Assembly: GCA_030523385.1 (NCBI GenBank)
Contig: JAUNIV010000045.1
Span: forward strand, 1 to 11,567
Origin: Bacteroidales bacterium
GTDB lineage: Bacteria > Bacteroidota > Bacteroidia > Bacteroidales > Bacteroidaceae
Direction: 5' to 3'
Length of the DNA: 11,567 bases
Part shown: piece by piece, positions 1-7,807 of the stretch
Numbering within the stretch: the stretch's first letter is position 1
How the letters are laid out: every line of letters starts with the position of its first letter
Notes under the pieces: model-generated
Told to the model about the DNA's origin: nothing
The model's input: the letters and a program-made list of their open reading frames with translations, nothing else
Database searches by the model: none
Translations under genes and position numbers: made by a program

Positions 1-1
1 A

Positions 2-1261
2 ATCTGTCTGAAGGATATGGCAGGTATCGGACGCCCCGAAATGTTGGGACAATTAGTGAAGAACATCAAAGAGAAACATCCCGATGTGCTGGTGCAGTAT
101 CACGGTCATACGGGGCCGGGGCTGTCCATGGCTTCCATTCTGGAAGTCTGTGAGAACGGAGCCGACATCATCGACGTGGCCATCGAACCATTGTCATGGG
201 GAAAGGTGCATCCCGATGTCATATCCGTGCAGGCCATGCTGAAGAATGCAGGCTTCCAGGTGCCCGAAATCAATATGAAAGCCTACATGAAGGCACGTAG
301 CCTGACGCAGGAATTCATTGACGATTTCTTAGGCTATTTCATCGACCCGACCAACAAGCACATGTCATCCCTCCTGTTGGGATGCGGACTTCCGGGCGGT
401 ATGATGGGTTCTATGATGGCCGACCTAAAAGGTGTACATTCGGGCATCAACATGATTCTGAAAGGACAGGGAAAAGAACCCATGAGCCTGGACGACTTAG
501 TGGTGATGCTGTTCGATGAAGTGGAATATGTATGGCCTAAGTTGGGCTATCCGCCTTTGGTGACTCCTTTCAGCCAATATGTGAAGAACGTGGCGCTGAT
601 GAACGTCATGCAGCTGGTGAAGGGAGAAGAACGCTGGACCATGATAGACAACCACACATGGGACATGATTTTGGGTAAGAGCGGTAAGCTGCCCGGTGCG
701 TTGGCTCCCGAAATTGTGGAACTGGCCAAGAGCAAAGGATATGAATTTACCGACGAAGACCCGCAGAAGAATTATCCCGATGAGCTGGATAAGTATCGCA
801 AGGAAATGGACGAGAACGGTTGGGAATATGGCGAAGACGATGAAGAACTCTTCGAACTGGCCATGCACGACCGCCAGTATCGTGACTACAAGTCGGGCGT
901 AGCCAAGAAGCGTTTCCTGGATGATTTGCAGCGTGCCAAGGATGCAGCTATGGCCAAGAGCGGATTTGATGAGGAAACCATCAAGAAGTATAAGCGTGCC
1001 AAAGCCGATCCTATCGTTGCTCCGGAGAAGGGACAGATATTGTGGGAAATATCCGTAGAAGGGCCTTCCATCGCACCGTTCATAGGGCGTAAGTACCAGC
1101 ATGACGAGGTGTTCTGCTACATCTCTACTCCGTGGGGCGAGATAGAAAGTGTTCCGGCTAACTTTACGGGACGTATCGTGGAAATCTGTGCCAAGCAGGG
1201 TGCCGTTGTCAATAAGGGAGATGTAATCGCTTATCTGGAAAGAACGGAGTTCACTGCTTGA
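2..1261 (+). CDS. Carboxyltransferase subunit, oxaloacetate decarboxylase alpha / pyruvate carboxylase subunit B family (5' end outside window)
   Basis: The reading frame is open from the window edge (ICLKDMAG...), so the start lies upstream; the Met at position 17 is inside the conserved KDMAG segment and is not the real start. In this family the domain moves a carboxyl group between oxaloacetate or pyruvate and biotin. Visible family marks are the metal-binding HGH (codons 101-109), the segment DIIDVAIEPLS, the PGGM block after the barrel and YPPLVTPFSQ in the following domain. A charged linker rich in Asp, Glu and Lys leads to an 80-residue C-terminal region shaped like a biotinyl/lipoyl domain, ending ...GAVVNKGDVIAYLE. 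Where biotinyl domains have AMKM, this protein reads STPW (1124-1135), so the usual biotin lysine is absent. It may therefore work with a separate biotin carrier, or the domain is only structural. The family call is firm; the exact substrate is not. The TSCPD gene follows 18 bp downstream. Confidence 0.88.
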   Translation: MCLKDMAGIGRPEMLGQLVKNIKEKHPDVLVQYHGHTGPGLSMASILEVCENGADIIDVAIEPLSWGKVHPDVISVQAMLKNAGFQVPEINMKAYMKARSLTQEFIDDFLGYFIDPTNKHMSSLLLGCGLPGGMMGSMMADLKGVHSGINMILKGQGKEPMSLDDLVVMLFDEVEYVWPKLGYPPLVTPFSQYVKNVALMNVMQLVKGEERWTMIDNHTWDMILGKSGKLPGALAPEIVELAKSKGYEFTDEDPQKNYPDELDKYRKEMDENGWEYGEDDEELFELAMHDRQYRDYKSGVAKKRFLDDLQRAKDAAMAKSGFDEETIKKYKRAKADPIVAPEKGQILWEISVEGPSIAPFIGRKYQHDEVFCYISTPWGEIESVPANFTGRIVEICAKQGAVVNKGDVIAYLERTEFTA

Positions 1262-1279
1262 TATAAAAAAGAAGAAGTA

Positions 1280-1525
1280 ATGAAAATAACGTATAAGACG
1301 CAAGGCACTTGCAGCAGCCACATCGAAGTGGATGTGGAGGACGGCATTGTCCGCGATGTGAACTTTTGGGGCGGATGCAATGGAAACCTGCAAGGCATCA
1401 GCCGCTTGGTGAAAGGCATGAAGGTGGAAGACGTGCTGCATAAGCTGGAAGGAGTGAGGTGCGGCAATCGGCCCACTTCCTGTCCCGACCAGTTGTGCAA
1501 GGCTTTGCGTGAAGCGGCAGAGTAA
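1280..1525 (+). CDS. Small TSCPD-domain protein (TIGR03905-like), function unknown
   Basis: This 81-residue protein matches the TSCPD domain family, named after the motif present here as TSCPDQL (residues 66-72). The family is related to a C-terminal domain found in some B12-dependent ribonucleotide reductases, but stand-alone members such as this have no assigned role. Five cysteines (C11, C33, C61, C68, C73) lie in or near conserved glycine-rich turns (WGGCNGN, RCGNRPTSC), which suggests metal binding or redox chemistry; that is inference. It has no signal peptide or membrane segment, so it should be cytoplasmic. The start is supported by a purine-rich GAAGAAG just upstream. It lies 18 bp after the carboxyltransferase gene with no terminator between, so the two are likely cotranscribed, and a strong terminator follows the stop. 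Confidence 0.85.
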   Translation: MKITYKTQGTCSSHIEVDVEDGIVRDVNFWGGCNGNLQGISRLVKGMKVEDVLHKLEGVRCGNRPTSCPDQLCKALREAAE

Positions 1526-1530
1526 AATAG

Positions 1531-1567
1531 AAAAAGAGGCATTTCCCGTGGGGAGTGCCTCTTTTTT
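1531..1567. terminator. Bidirectional intrinsic terminator
   Basis: An 11-bp perfect stem, AAAAAGAGGCA (1531-1541) against TGCCTCTTTTT (1556-1566), encloses a 14-nt loop that can pair further (CCC with GGG). On the plus strand the stem runs into a T tract 5 nt after the TSCPD stop codon. The A tract on the left gives the same T-rich tail on the minus strand, so it can also stop the addB transcript, whose stop codon is about 140 bp away. Confidence 0.85.
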
Positions 1568-1570
1568 CTC

Positions 1571-1590
1571 CGGACAAACGCTTTTGTCTG
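1571..1590. repeat. Short inverted repeat (hairpin) in the convergent spacer
   Basis: CGGACAAA and TTTGTCTG face each other across a CGCT loop, giving an 8-bp stem with one G-T pair. It sits just after the terminator between two convergent transcription units. There is no T tract immediately after it on the plus strand, so it is not a classical terminator. It may be a secondary structure at the 3' end of the minus-strand transcript, or chance. Confidence 0.4.
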
Positions 1591-1643
1591 TAATTGCATC
1601 ACTTTCACAAGCTAATACTAACTATTAATCTTAATCTATTACC

Positions 1644-1664
1644 ATGAAAAACACATCTTATTAA
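1644..1664 (+). other. Six-codon ORF (MKNTSY), possible remnant of a lost gene start
   Basis: An A+T-rich leader ending CTATTACC is followed by ATGAAAAACACATCTTATTAA. The arrangement of an A+T-rich untranslated leader and ATGAAAAA resembles the starts of exported-protein genes in Bacteroidales, but the frame closes after six codons and no continuation was seen in the spacer before addB ends. It may be what is left after a deletion. No promoter box of the TAnnTTTG type was seen ahead of it. The rest of the 1568-1705 spacer holds nothing else I recognise. Confidence 0.2.
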
Positions 1665-1705
1665 CGCGGCATCCGGTGCGATTGTTCACGGTAAAAGAAT
1701 AAAAA

Positions 1706-4570
1706 TCATTTCTTGCATAATGCTTTGAAGTCGCAATAGGCGCACTTCTCCACCACCTCGGTCTGTGTAAACGGAATGTCGGGATGGAAAATCTCTTCCA
1801 ACAAAGCCTGTAGCCGTTCGCGGAACTCAGCTTCGTACTTGCCGAAGTCTTCTACGGGTTCTTTGGGCTTGCGTGGTTCGCCCATCTGTATGACGGGCGA
1901 ATAGCTTTCTGTAGCCGCCCGGTGAATGTAGAGTAGGGCAGGGGCTACCTTGAGCGGCTGCATGCGGCATACGATGGCAGCATAAAGGAATGTCTGAAAC
2001 ACGTAGTTGGAACGCTTCTTGTCCGGAATGAAGAGCGATTCTACGTTGGGGGGCGTATCGGCATCGCCGCCGGTCTTGTAATCCACGATGCGCAGCGTGC
2101 CGTCTTTGCTGTCCATGCGATCTATGATTCCGCCTATGCGTGAGCGGATGATGCCTTTGGGAGTGCGTATCTCGATGGGTTCCTGCACCTTCTTCTCGGA
2201 GGCCACAAACGTGAAGGGAGCATAGCGCAGGTCGTTCTGCAAGAGCTGCTTCAGGTATCGGGTGATGACTGCCGAATTGATAAGCTGTACGCCGTTGTAT
2301 TCGGGCTTTTCGTCTTGGGGCACGTTGAAGAACAGTTCCTTGAATGCCGCATCCACATAGTCCTGCAATTTCACTTCGCCCCGCAGCAGGGTTTCCAGAC
2401 TTTCCTTGTCTATCACATTGCCGTGGGCGGTTAGGTCTTTGTAGATGTTTTCTGCAGCCCGGTGGAAGATGCTACCGAAGGTGGCGGAGTCTATTTCGGC
2501 ACTGACCGTATCGGGGGCAGACAGACCTGCCACGTGCTGGAAGTAGAATTTGAGCGGACAGTCTAAGTAATGGTTCAGGGCTGAAGGAGAAAACTTGGCA
2601 TGCGGATTGACGCGGACGTCGAACACGCTTTGCATACGGCGCATCACGTCCGGAGTCTTTGCTATCGTGATGGGAGCCGTGCCTTGTGGCGACTGCCCGG
2701 CTTCTAAGTATTCGCGGACAATGGGGTGCGGCCACTCTATGAGGAATTGGAGCATGAAGCGGCTCCATTCTCCCCGGTTCAGCCCGTCCGAACTCGTATT
2801 ATATAATAAGGTAATGCGTTCCGCCCGTTGGAGCAGGCGATAGAAGTAATAGGCATAGACGGCTATCTTGTGTTCGATGGTGGTCATGCCGAACGCTTTG
2901 CGCAAGTTGTAGGGGATGAAAGACGAGTCGCCGCCCGACTTGGGCAGCTGTCCTTCGTTGACCGACAGCAATATGAGGTGGCGGAAGTCCAGGTTACGGG
3001 TTTCCAACACTCCCATGACTTGCAGGCCTATAGCCGGTTCGCCGTGGAAGGGGATGCTGGTGGTCGAAAATCTCTTTATCATCAGCCTTCGCAAGGTTTC
3101 CGGCTGAACAGCCAAATCTCCTTCTTCAATCAGCGTGCGGAAGCGGTTGACGGTGGTATAAGCCTTGAACAGTGATTCGCGGTAAAGCTGGTTGAAGGCG
3201 TTCGTGTCTGCCGCATCGGAGGAGGCGGACTGGTAGATGCCTGCCACTTCCTTCAAAGCTTCGGACAGGCGGGCGCATAACTCCCTATTCCCCACGGGAG
3301 GCGTGAAGAAACGCTTCAGGCATTCATCCCTGCCCAACTCCGACGGGAGCGGATAGAAACGGTTGTTGGCTGTCAGTTCCTTTCCCAGGGCTTCGGCATT
3401 CGGGGTCAGTTCCTTCATGTAGGGATGCTTCAGCAGGGTGGTCACTGCCTGAAAGGCATACCGTCCGTGGTGCGGGTCGTAACCATGCGTGTAGAGGTCC
3501 AGCAGGGCGATGAAGAAACTATACACGGGGGTCTGCGAGAGCGGGAATCCCATGGTGATATTGACGTGCTTCACCTCTGCGGGCAGGGAGTGGAGTACGG
3601 GTTGCAGCAAGGCTTCGTTGCAGAGCACCACGGCTGTTTCCTTCTCCTGTTCGGTCAGGTTCTGCCGGATCCATTCGGGCAGATAGCGCGCCTGGGCGTT
3701 CTCGGTCGATGCGGCGATGTAACATACCTCTTTGGGGAGAGACAGGTTGCGGAACAGTCCGGAGGGCAGGGGAGAGGGGAAGTCGCGCAGATTCCGTTTG
3801 ATGAACTCGCCAGCTTCGTGGTGTGCCTTTTCCATGTAGAAGTCGTCGTAGTCCCAATAGAAAAGAGCCTTTCCGGCATCCTGCAACCGGCTGAACAGCG
3901 TATGCTCCACCTTGTTCAGCACATTGAATCCCACGAACACGTATCTTTCGTAGGGCAGTTTCTCTATATCCAAATGTTCGATGACGTGACGATACATCAT
4001 TCCCTCGTAGGCTATCTGTTGGGCAGCCAGCGTCTCGCGGAATCCCGTGTAGATTTTGCCTAACACGTCCCACAGCGAGATGAAGCGTTCTTTGAGTGCC
4101 GTGCGCCGTTCGATGGAGAAGTTGCTGAAGAATTGCCGGATGGCCTCTTCCTGTTCCTTGTCTATAAAGGTATAGTCGTCCATGATGTTGTGCAGGTCTT
4201 GCAGGTTGCTGAACAGTCTGTCGGTGTCTGCCATGTTCTTGTCGGCATCATCGAAGTCGCTGATCAGCATTTCGCCCCAAAAGTAAAAGTCGTCCAGCGT
4301 CTCGGTGCTTTGGGTTTCGCGTCGGAACACCTTGTAGAGTTCGCATACCAGTTTCACGGGGTCGCCTGCCTCCCACGGCGAGAGGCTTCGGAATAGTTCG
4401 CTGATGCTCACGTATGCCGGCGACCAGATGGGGCCGTCGGCCTCTTTGGTTAAATGTTCGTTGAAGAATAGTCCCGCACGTTTGTTGGGGAACACTACAG
4501 CCGTATGCGCCAGATTGCCGTCGGTGCGTCGGTACAAGTCGGCTGCCACTTGTTTCAAAAAGCTTTCCAT
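1706..4570 (-). CDS. addB: AddB/RexB-like PD-(D/E)XK nuclease subunit of the double-strand break resection complex
   Basis: This 954-residue protein is the expected partner of the AddA-type helicase-nuclease encoded just upstream. AddAB enzymes unwind and degrade DNA from double-strand ends to make 3' tails for RecA. The C-terminal third carries the nuclease: H703 in FGSIFHR, D817 in GGIIDRM, and D830 and K832 in VDYKTGG, the usual layout of this fold. Four cysteines frame it, C671 (YLDCPLKF) and C943, C946 and C952 (CAYCDFKALC), matching the iron-sulfur staple known from AddB. The N-terminus (TAVVFPNKRAGLFFNEHL) holds the place of helicase motif I but has no GxGKT/S, so I expect no ATP hydrolysis here, leaving the motor to AddA. 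The central region resembles an inactivated helicase fold, including ETRNLDFRHLILLSVNEG. The start ATG overlaps the addA stop as TGATG, which argues for translational coupling and fixes the start. Confidence 0.88.
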   Translation of the reverse strand: MESFLKQVAADLYRRTDGNLAHTAVVFPNKRAGLFFNEHLTKEADGPIWSPAYVSISELFRSLSPWEAGDPVKLVCELYKVFRRETQSTETLDDFYFWGEMLISDFDDADKNMADTDRLFSNLQDLHNIMDDYTFIDKEQEEAIRQFFSNFSIERRTALKERFISLWDVLGKIYTGFRETLAAQQIAYEGMMYRHVIEHLDIEKLPYERYVFVGFNVLNKVEHTLFSRLQDAGKALFYWDYDDFYMEKAHHEAGEFIKRNLRDFPSPLPSGLFRNLSLPKEVCYIAASTENAQARYLPEWIRQNLTEQEKETAVVLCNEALLQPVLHSLPAEVKHVNITMGFPLSQTPVYSFFIALLDLYTHGYDPHHGRYAFQAVTTLLKHPYMKELTPNAEALGKELTANNRFYPLPSELGRDECLKRFFTPPVGNRELCARLSEALKEVAGIYQSASSDAADTNAFNQLYRESLFKAYTTVNRFRTLIEEGDLAVQPETLRRLMIKRFSTTSIPFHGEPAIGLQVMGVLETRNLDFRHLILLSVNEGQLPKSGGDSSFIPYNLRKAFGMTTIEHKIAVYAYYFYRLLQRAERITLLYNTSSDGLNRGEWSRFMLQFLIEWPHPIVREYLEAGQSPQGTAPITIAKTPDVMRRMQSVFDVRVNPHAKFSPSALNHYLDCPLKFYFQHVAGLSAPDTVSAEIDSATFGSIFHRAAENIYKDLTAHGNVIDKESLETLLRGEVKLQDYVDAAFKELFFNVPQDEKPEYNGVQLINSAVITRYLKQLLQNDLRYAPFTFVASEKKVQEPIEIRTPKGIIRSRIGGIIDRMDSKDGTLRIVDYKTGGDADTPPNVESLFIPDKKRSNYVFQTFLYAAIVCRMQPLKVAPALLYIHRAATESYSPVIQMGEPRKPKEPVEDFGKYEAEFRERLQALLEEIFHPDIPFTQTEVVEKCAYCDFKALCKK

Positions 4571-4572
4571 CA
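4568..4572 (-). promoter_or_regulatory. TGATG stop-start overlap between addA and addB
   Basis: On the minus strand the addA stop TGA (4572-4570) shares its last A with the addB start ATG (4570-4568). Such a 1-nt overlap usually lets a terminating ribosome restart on the next gene, which would keep the two subunits at a similar level. No strong ribosome binding site of its own is needed for addB. Confidence 0.75.
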
Positions 4573-7500
4573 GTCTATCTCCTCCAGTTCGTTATTGAAT
4601 ACATACCACAGGTAACCGCGAATGTTTTTATATCCCATGCTTGCCAGCAAGTCCATGTACTCGCGCACCTGCTTGTTATAGGCAGTCCGTTTCTTGCCGA
4701 ATTTGAAATCCACTACCACCACTTCTCCGTCTTTCATCATCACCCGGTCGGGGCGTCGGGTCTGTAGCTCGCCGTTCTCCTCGTAGATAATGGCACACTC
4801 GTTGTAGAGTTGCCATTGTCCGGCATACCAGTCTTTCACCAACGGATGATGCAACGCCCATTCGGTGAGCTTGCGTATCTGTTCCTCCTGCCCGCTTGAT
4901 TCGATGACGCCTTCGAAGCGCAGGCGTTCGATGGCCGAAGGAATGTCGGCCGTGGTGCGGATGGCCGAAAACAGGTAGTGTAGCAGTTGGCCTTGGCGGA
5001 TGTATTTCTCGTCCGCCTCTTCCTCGCCGCGTATGAAGTCGGCAGAGCGGTTGGATTGCTTGAACTCTATTTGCGTTTCCAGTGCTTCCATGCGTATGGG
5101 GTGTTGCCGGGGTTTTTCCGTCAGCTTGTTGCCCGAAGCCTGCTCTTCCTTTTCGGGAGCGGAGAGATACAGTTCTCCGACTTCATAGACGATGTCCTCG
5201 CCCTCTTCTCCTTCCTGCCTGGTGATGGTGAGGGAAGCATCAGCTTGTGTGTGCATGGCCTCCATGGACTGTGCCAACAAATCGGACACGGTTCCCTTTT
5301 GTTTTTCCTTTCCCCATACAATCAGGTTCTTCTTGGCGCGTGTGAAAGCCACGTAGAGCAGGTTTAGGTTATCCACCCACAGTTGCAGCCGCTCGTGCAG
5401 GAAGTCGTTTTGGTAAACAGACTGCTGCATGGCGGCGGAGTAGTTTACGGGCACAATGTCCAACTCATTGAACGGTGCTTCCTGCGGTGCACACCACACT
5501 AAGTGATTGTTGGTCTCGTTCTCCATCTTCCAGTCGCAGAAAGGCAGGAGCACGGTGTGGTATTCCAGCCCTTTCGACTTGTGTATGGACAGGATGCGTA
5601 TGCCTTCCACTTCGCCCGAAGGGATAGTCTTGCCGCACAGCTTCTCTTCCCAAAAGGCAATGAAGGCAGTGAGGTCCGATGAATTGTTTTGCAGGTATTC
5701 CGTCACCGCATCGAAGAAAGCGCACAGGTAGGCATCCTGCCGTTCGATGCGTTCCATGCAGAAGAGGACGAACAGTTTCTCCATCAGCTCGTACAGGGGC
5801 ATGAGGCGCAATGCCTCTTGTTGCTCTATGAAGGCAGGTGGCAAATACTCATCCGTGTCGTTCAGCAGCAGGGTATTCAGGTCGATGTCATTCTTCAGCA
5901 CTTCATGCTGGTAGGCAGCAGCCAGTTGTGCCTTGGCTATGCGGTTTTCCGGTTCCGACAGGTAGCGCAGTCCGTCCAGTATCATGCAGACCGCCAATGA
6001 GGCATCCAGCCGGAAAGCCTCGTCGGAAACGATCTTGTAAGGGGTATGCTTGTCGAAGTAATCGGCTATCAGCGGTATGCTCAGGTTCTTGCGCACCAGT
6101 ATGGCTATGTCTTTCAGCCGGATGCCCTGTGCGGTCAGTGTCTGCACCTCCTCGGCCAGTCGTTGCATGGTGTCTTCGGCGTATGTCGTTTCCTCCTTGT
6201 CCGTCAGGAAAGTCACTTTCACGTATCCCTTTCCTATGTCCTTGAAGGTCTCCTGACACACATCGCTGTATGCCTCTGACAGTTCCCGGCAGGTTTCGCC
6301 CGTCTCTTCCTTGTAAGTGTCGTTCAGCACTTGGCAGGCAGCGCTGAAGAGTGCATTGTTGAACAGGATGATGTTTGCCGCACTCCTTCGGTTGGTGCTC
6401 AGTGTCTCCACCCTTACAGGGAATGCGTCGAGATTTGTCTTGAGTCCGTTCAGTATGCCCCAATCTCCGTTTCTCCAGCGGTAGATGGATTGCTTCACAT
6501 CGCCCACTATCAGGCTGTCGGCACCCTGCGACAATCCTTCTAAGAGCAACAGACGGAAATTGTTCCACTGCATGCGCGAGGTGTCCTGAAACTCGTCTAT
6601 CATCACGTTGCGTATGGTGGTCCCTATCTTCTCGAATACAAACGACGGGTCGCCTTCGCGTATCAGGTTGTGCAGCAAAGCATTGGTATCTGATAGCAGG
6701 AAACGGTTGTTCTCGTGGTTTAGCTGGCGGACTTCTTCGTCTATGTTGGCCAACAGCCGCACGTTGTTCACATAGCGCAAGGAGAGTTGGCAGGAGTTCA
6801 CGATCCGGTTGTTCTTGCTTCGGAAACTCTCCGCTTCATTCAGCAAAGGAATCAGTTCGCTTTCTGCCAATGACAAGATGGCTTTGCGCAGGGGCGAAGT
6901 CTTCTTTACCCATTCGTCGGGATTGTCCAGACACTTCTCTACGGTGGCATTGCGCACGCTGTCGTCCATCCTTCCTGCCATCAGCTTGTTGAAATATCCG
7001 GCTATGCCCCTCGAACCGTTCTTCAGGTCGTCGGTGTTCAGTCCATTCGTCTCTAATACGCCGAAGAATTGTTCGGAGAATCCTTTCATCTGTTCCAACG
7101 CTTCCTTCTCGATGGCTTGCAGGGTGTGCCGGTAGTTCTTGATGCAGTCTTTGTTTTTCAGCTTTTCCCTCAGCCCGTCTCCTTTCTCTATGTAGCCTTC
7201 ATCGAAGATGTTGCGTCCGAAGTTCTTTATCTCGCCCGATACGTTCCACCGTTTGTCGTCGGCTATGCGTTCCTCGATGTAATCCAATAGCCAGTAGAGC
7301 ACGGGTGATTCCCTGTCTAACTTTTCTATCATGGAGTCCACTGCCTCGCTCAGCACCTCCAGGTTGTTCAGTTCGATGTTCAAGTTGGCACCCAACTCCA
7401 GTTCGCGTGCCAGGTTGCGCATCACCGACTGGAAGAAAGAGTCGATGGTTTCCACACGGAAGCGGCTGTAGTCGTGTATCATGTAGTGCAAGGCCGTCCC

Positions 7501-7779
7501 TGCTGCCCGGCGGATTTCCTCTTCGGGCATATTCAGTGCCTCTTTTACCTTTTGCAGGTAGGCATCGGAGTCCGGGTCGTTTGTCCGGATGCCATATAGC
7601 TGGCTCAGTATGCGTTCTTTCATCTCGGTGGTGGCCTTGTTGGTGAAGGTCACGGCCAATATCTGCCGATAGGCACGCGGGTTGCGTATGAGCAGCTTGA
7701 TGTATTCCACTGCCAGCGTAAAAGTCTTTCCCGCACCGGCAGAGGCTTTATATACTAACAGTTCGGGTGAATGGTTCAT
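4570..7779 (-). CDS. addA: AddA/RecB-like UvrD-family helicase-nuclease
   Basis: From the chosen start (MNHSPELL, ATG at 7779) the protein has 1,069 residues and the full set of superfamily 1 helicase motifs. These are Walker A ASAGAGKT with K18, DEFQDT at 395-400, VGDVKQSIYRWR from 425, LSTNRRSA, SIHKSKGLEY, and VAFTRAKKNL with R814. The C-terminus is a PD-(D/E)XK nuclease: GQLLHYLF, D1011 in RRPDRV, D1024 and K1026 in VDFKFG, and QVREY (Q1037, Y1041). Helicase plus one nuclease in a single chain is the AddA plan; the second nuclease is the AddB protein next door. The frame stays open upstream to 7866, but that extension overlaps the acyl-CoA synthetase gene and reads as a basic, unfamilial peptide. 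The Met at 7779 sits right before the P-loop and has an A-rich leader (AAAGAAAAAAAC). The gap to the upstream gene is 28 bp without a promoter-like box, so it is read from that gene's promoter. Confidence 0.92.
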   Translation of the reverse strand: MNHSPELLVYKASAGAGKTFTLAVEYIKLLIRNPRAYRQILAVTFTNKATTEMKERILSQLYGIRTNDPDSDAYLQKVKEALNMPEEEIRRAAGTALHYMIHDYSRFRVETIDSFFQSVMRNLARELELGANLNIELNNLEVLSEAVDSMIEKLDRESPVLYWLLDYIEERIADDKRWNVSGEIKNFGRNIFDEGYIEKGDGLREKLKNKDCIKNYRHTLQAIEKEALEQMKGFSEQFFGVLETNGLNTDDLKNGSRGIAGYFNKLMAGRMDDSVRNATVEKCLDNPDEWVKKTSPLRKAILSLAESELIPLLNEAESFRSKNNRIVNSCQLSLRYVNNVRLLANIDEEVRQLNHENNRFLLSDTNALLHNLIREGDPSFVFEKIGTTIRNVMIDEFQDTSRMQWNNFRLLLLEGLSQGADSLIVGDVKQSIYRWRNGDWGILNGLKTNLDAFPVRVETLSTNRRSAANIILFNNALFSAACQVLNDTYKEETGETCRELSEAYSDVCQETFKDIGKGYVKVTFLTDKEETTYAEDTMQRLAEEVQTLTAQGIRLKDIAILVRKNLSIPLIADYFDKHTPYKIVSDEAFRLDASLAVCMILDGLRYLSEPENRIAKAQLAAAYQHEVLKNDIDLNTLLLNDTDEYLPPAFIEQQEALRLMPLYELMEKLFVLFCMERIERQDAYLCAFFDAVTEYLQNNSSDLTAFIAFWEEKLCGKTIPSGEVEGIRILSIHKSKGLEYHTVLLPFCDWKMENETNNHLVWCAPQEAPFNELDIVPVNYSAAMQQSVYQNDFLHERLQLWVDNLNLLYVAFTRAKKNLIVWGKEKQKGTVSDLLAQSMEAMHTQADASLTITRQEGEEGEDIVYEVGELYLSAPEKEEQASGNKLTEKPRQHPIRMEALETQIEFKQSNRSADFIRGEEEADEKYIRQGQLLHYLFSAIRTTADIPSAIERLRFEGVIESSGQEEQIRKLTEWALHHPLVKDWYAGQWQLYNECAIIYEENGELQTRRPDRVMMKDGEVVVVDFKFGKKRTAYNKQVREYMDLLASMGYKNIRGYLWYVFNNELEEID

Positions 7780-7807
7780 GTTTTTTTCTTTATTTTTATT
7801 TGTAGGG

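Noticed and set aside
497..1441. Minus-strand open frame of 314 codons across the carboxyltransferase end and TSCPD gene
   Set aside because: It spans two clearly coding plus-strand genes and their spacer and shows no family features; it is an antisense shadow.
3425..4063. Plus-strand open frame of 212 codons inside addB
   Set aside because: The addB frame has coherent motifs across the region; the antisense translation is low in complexity and matches nothing.
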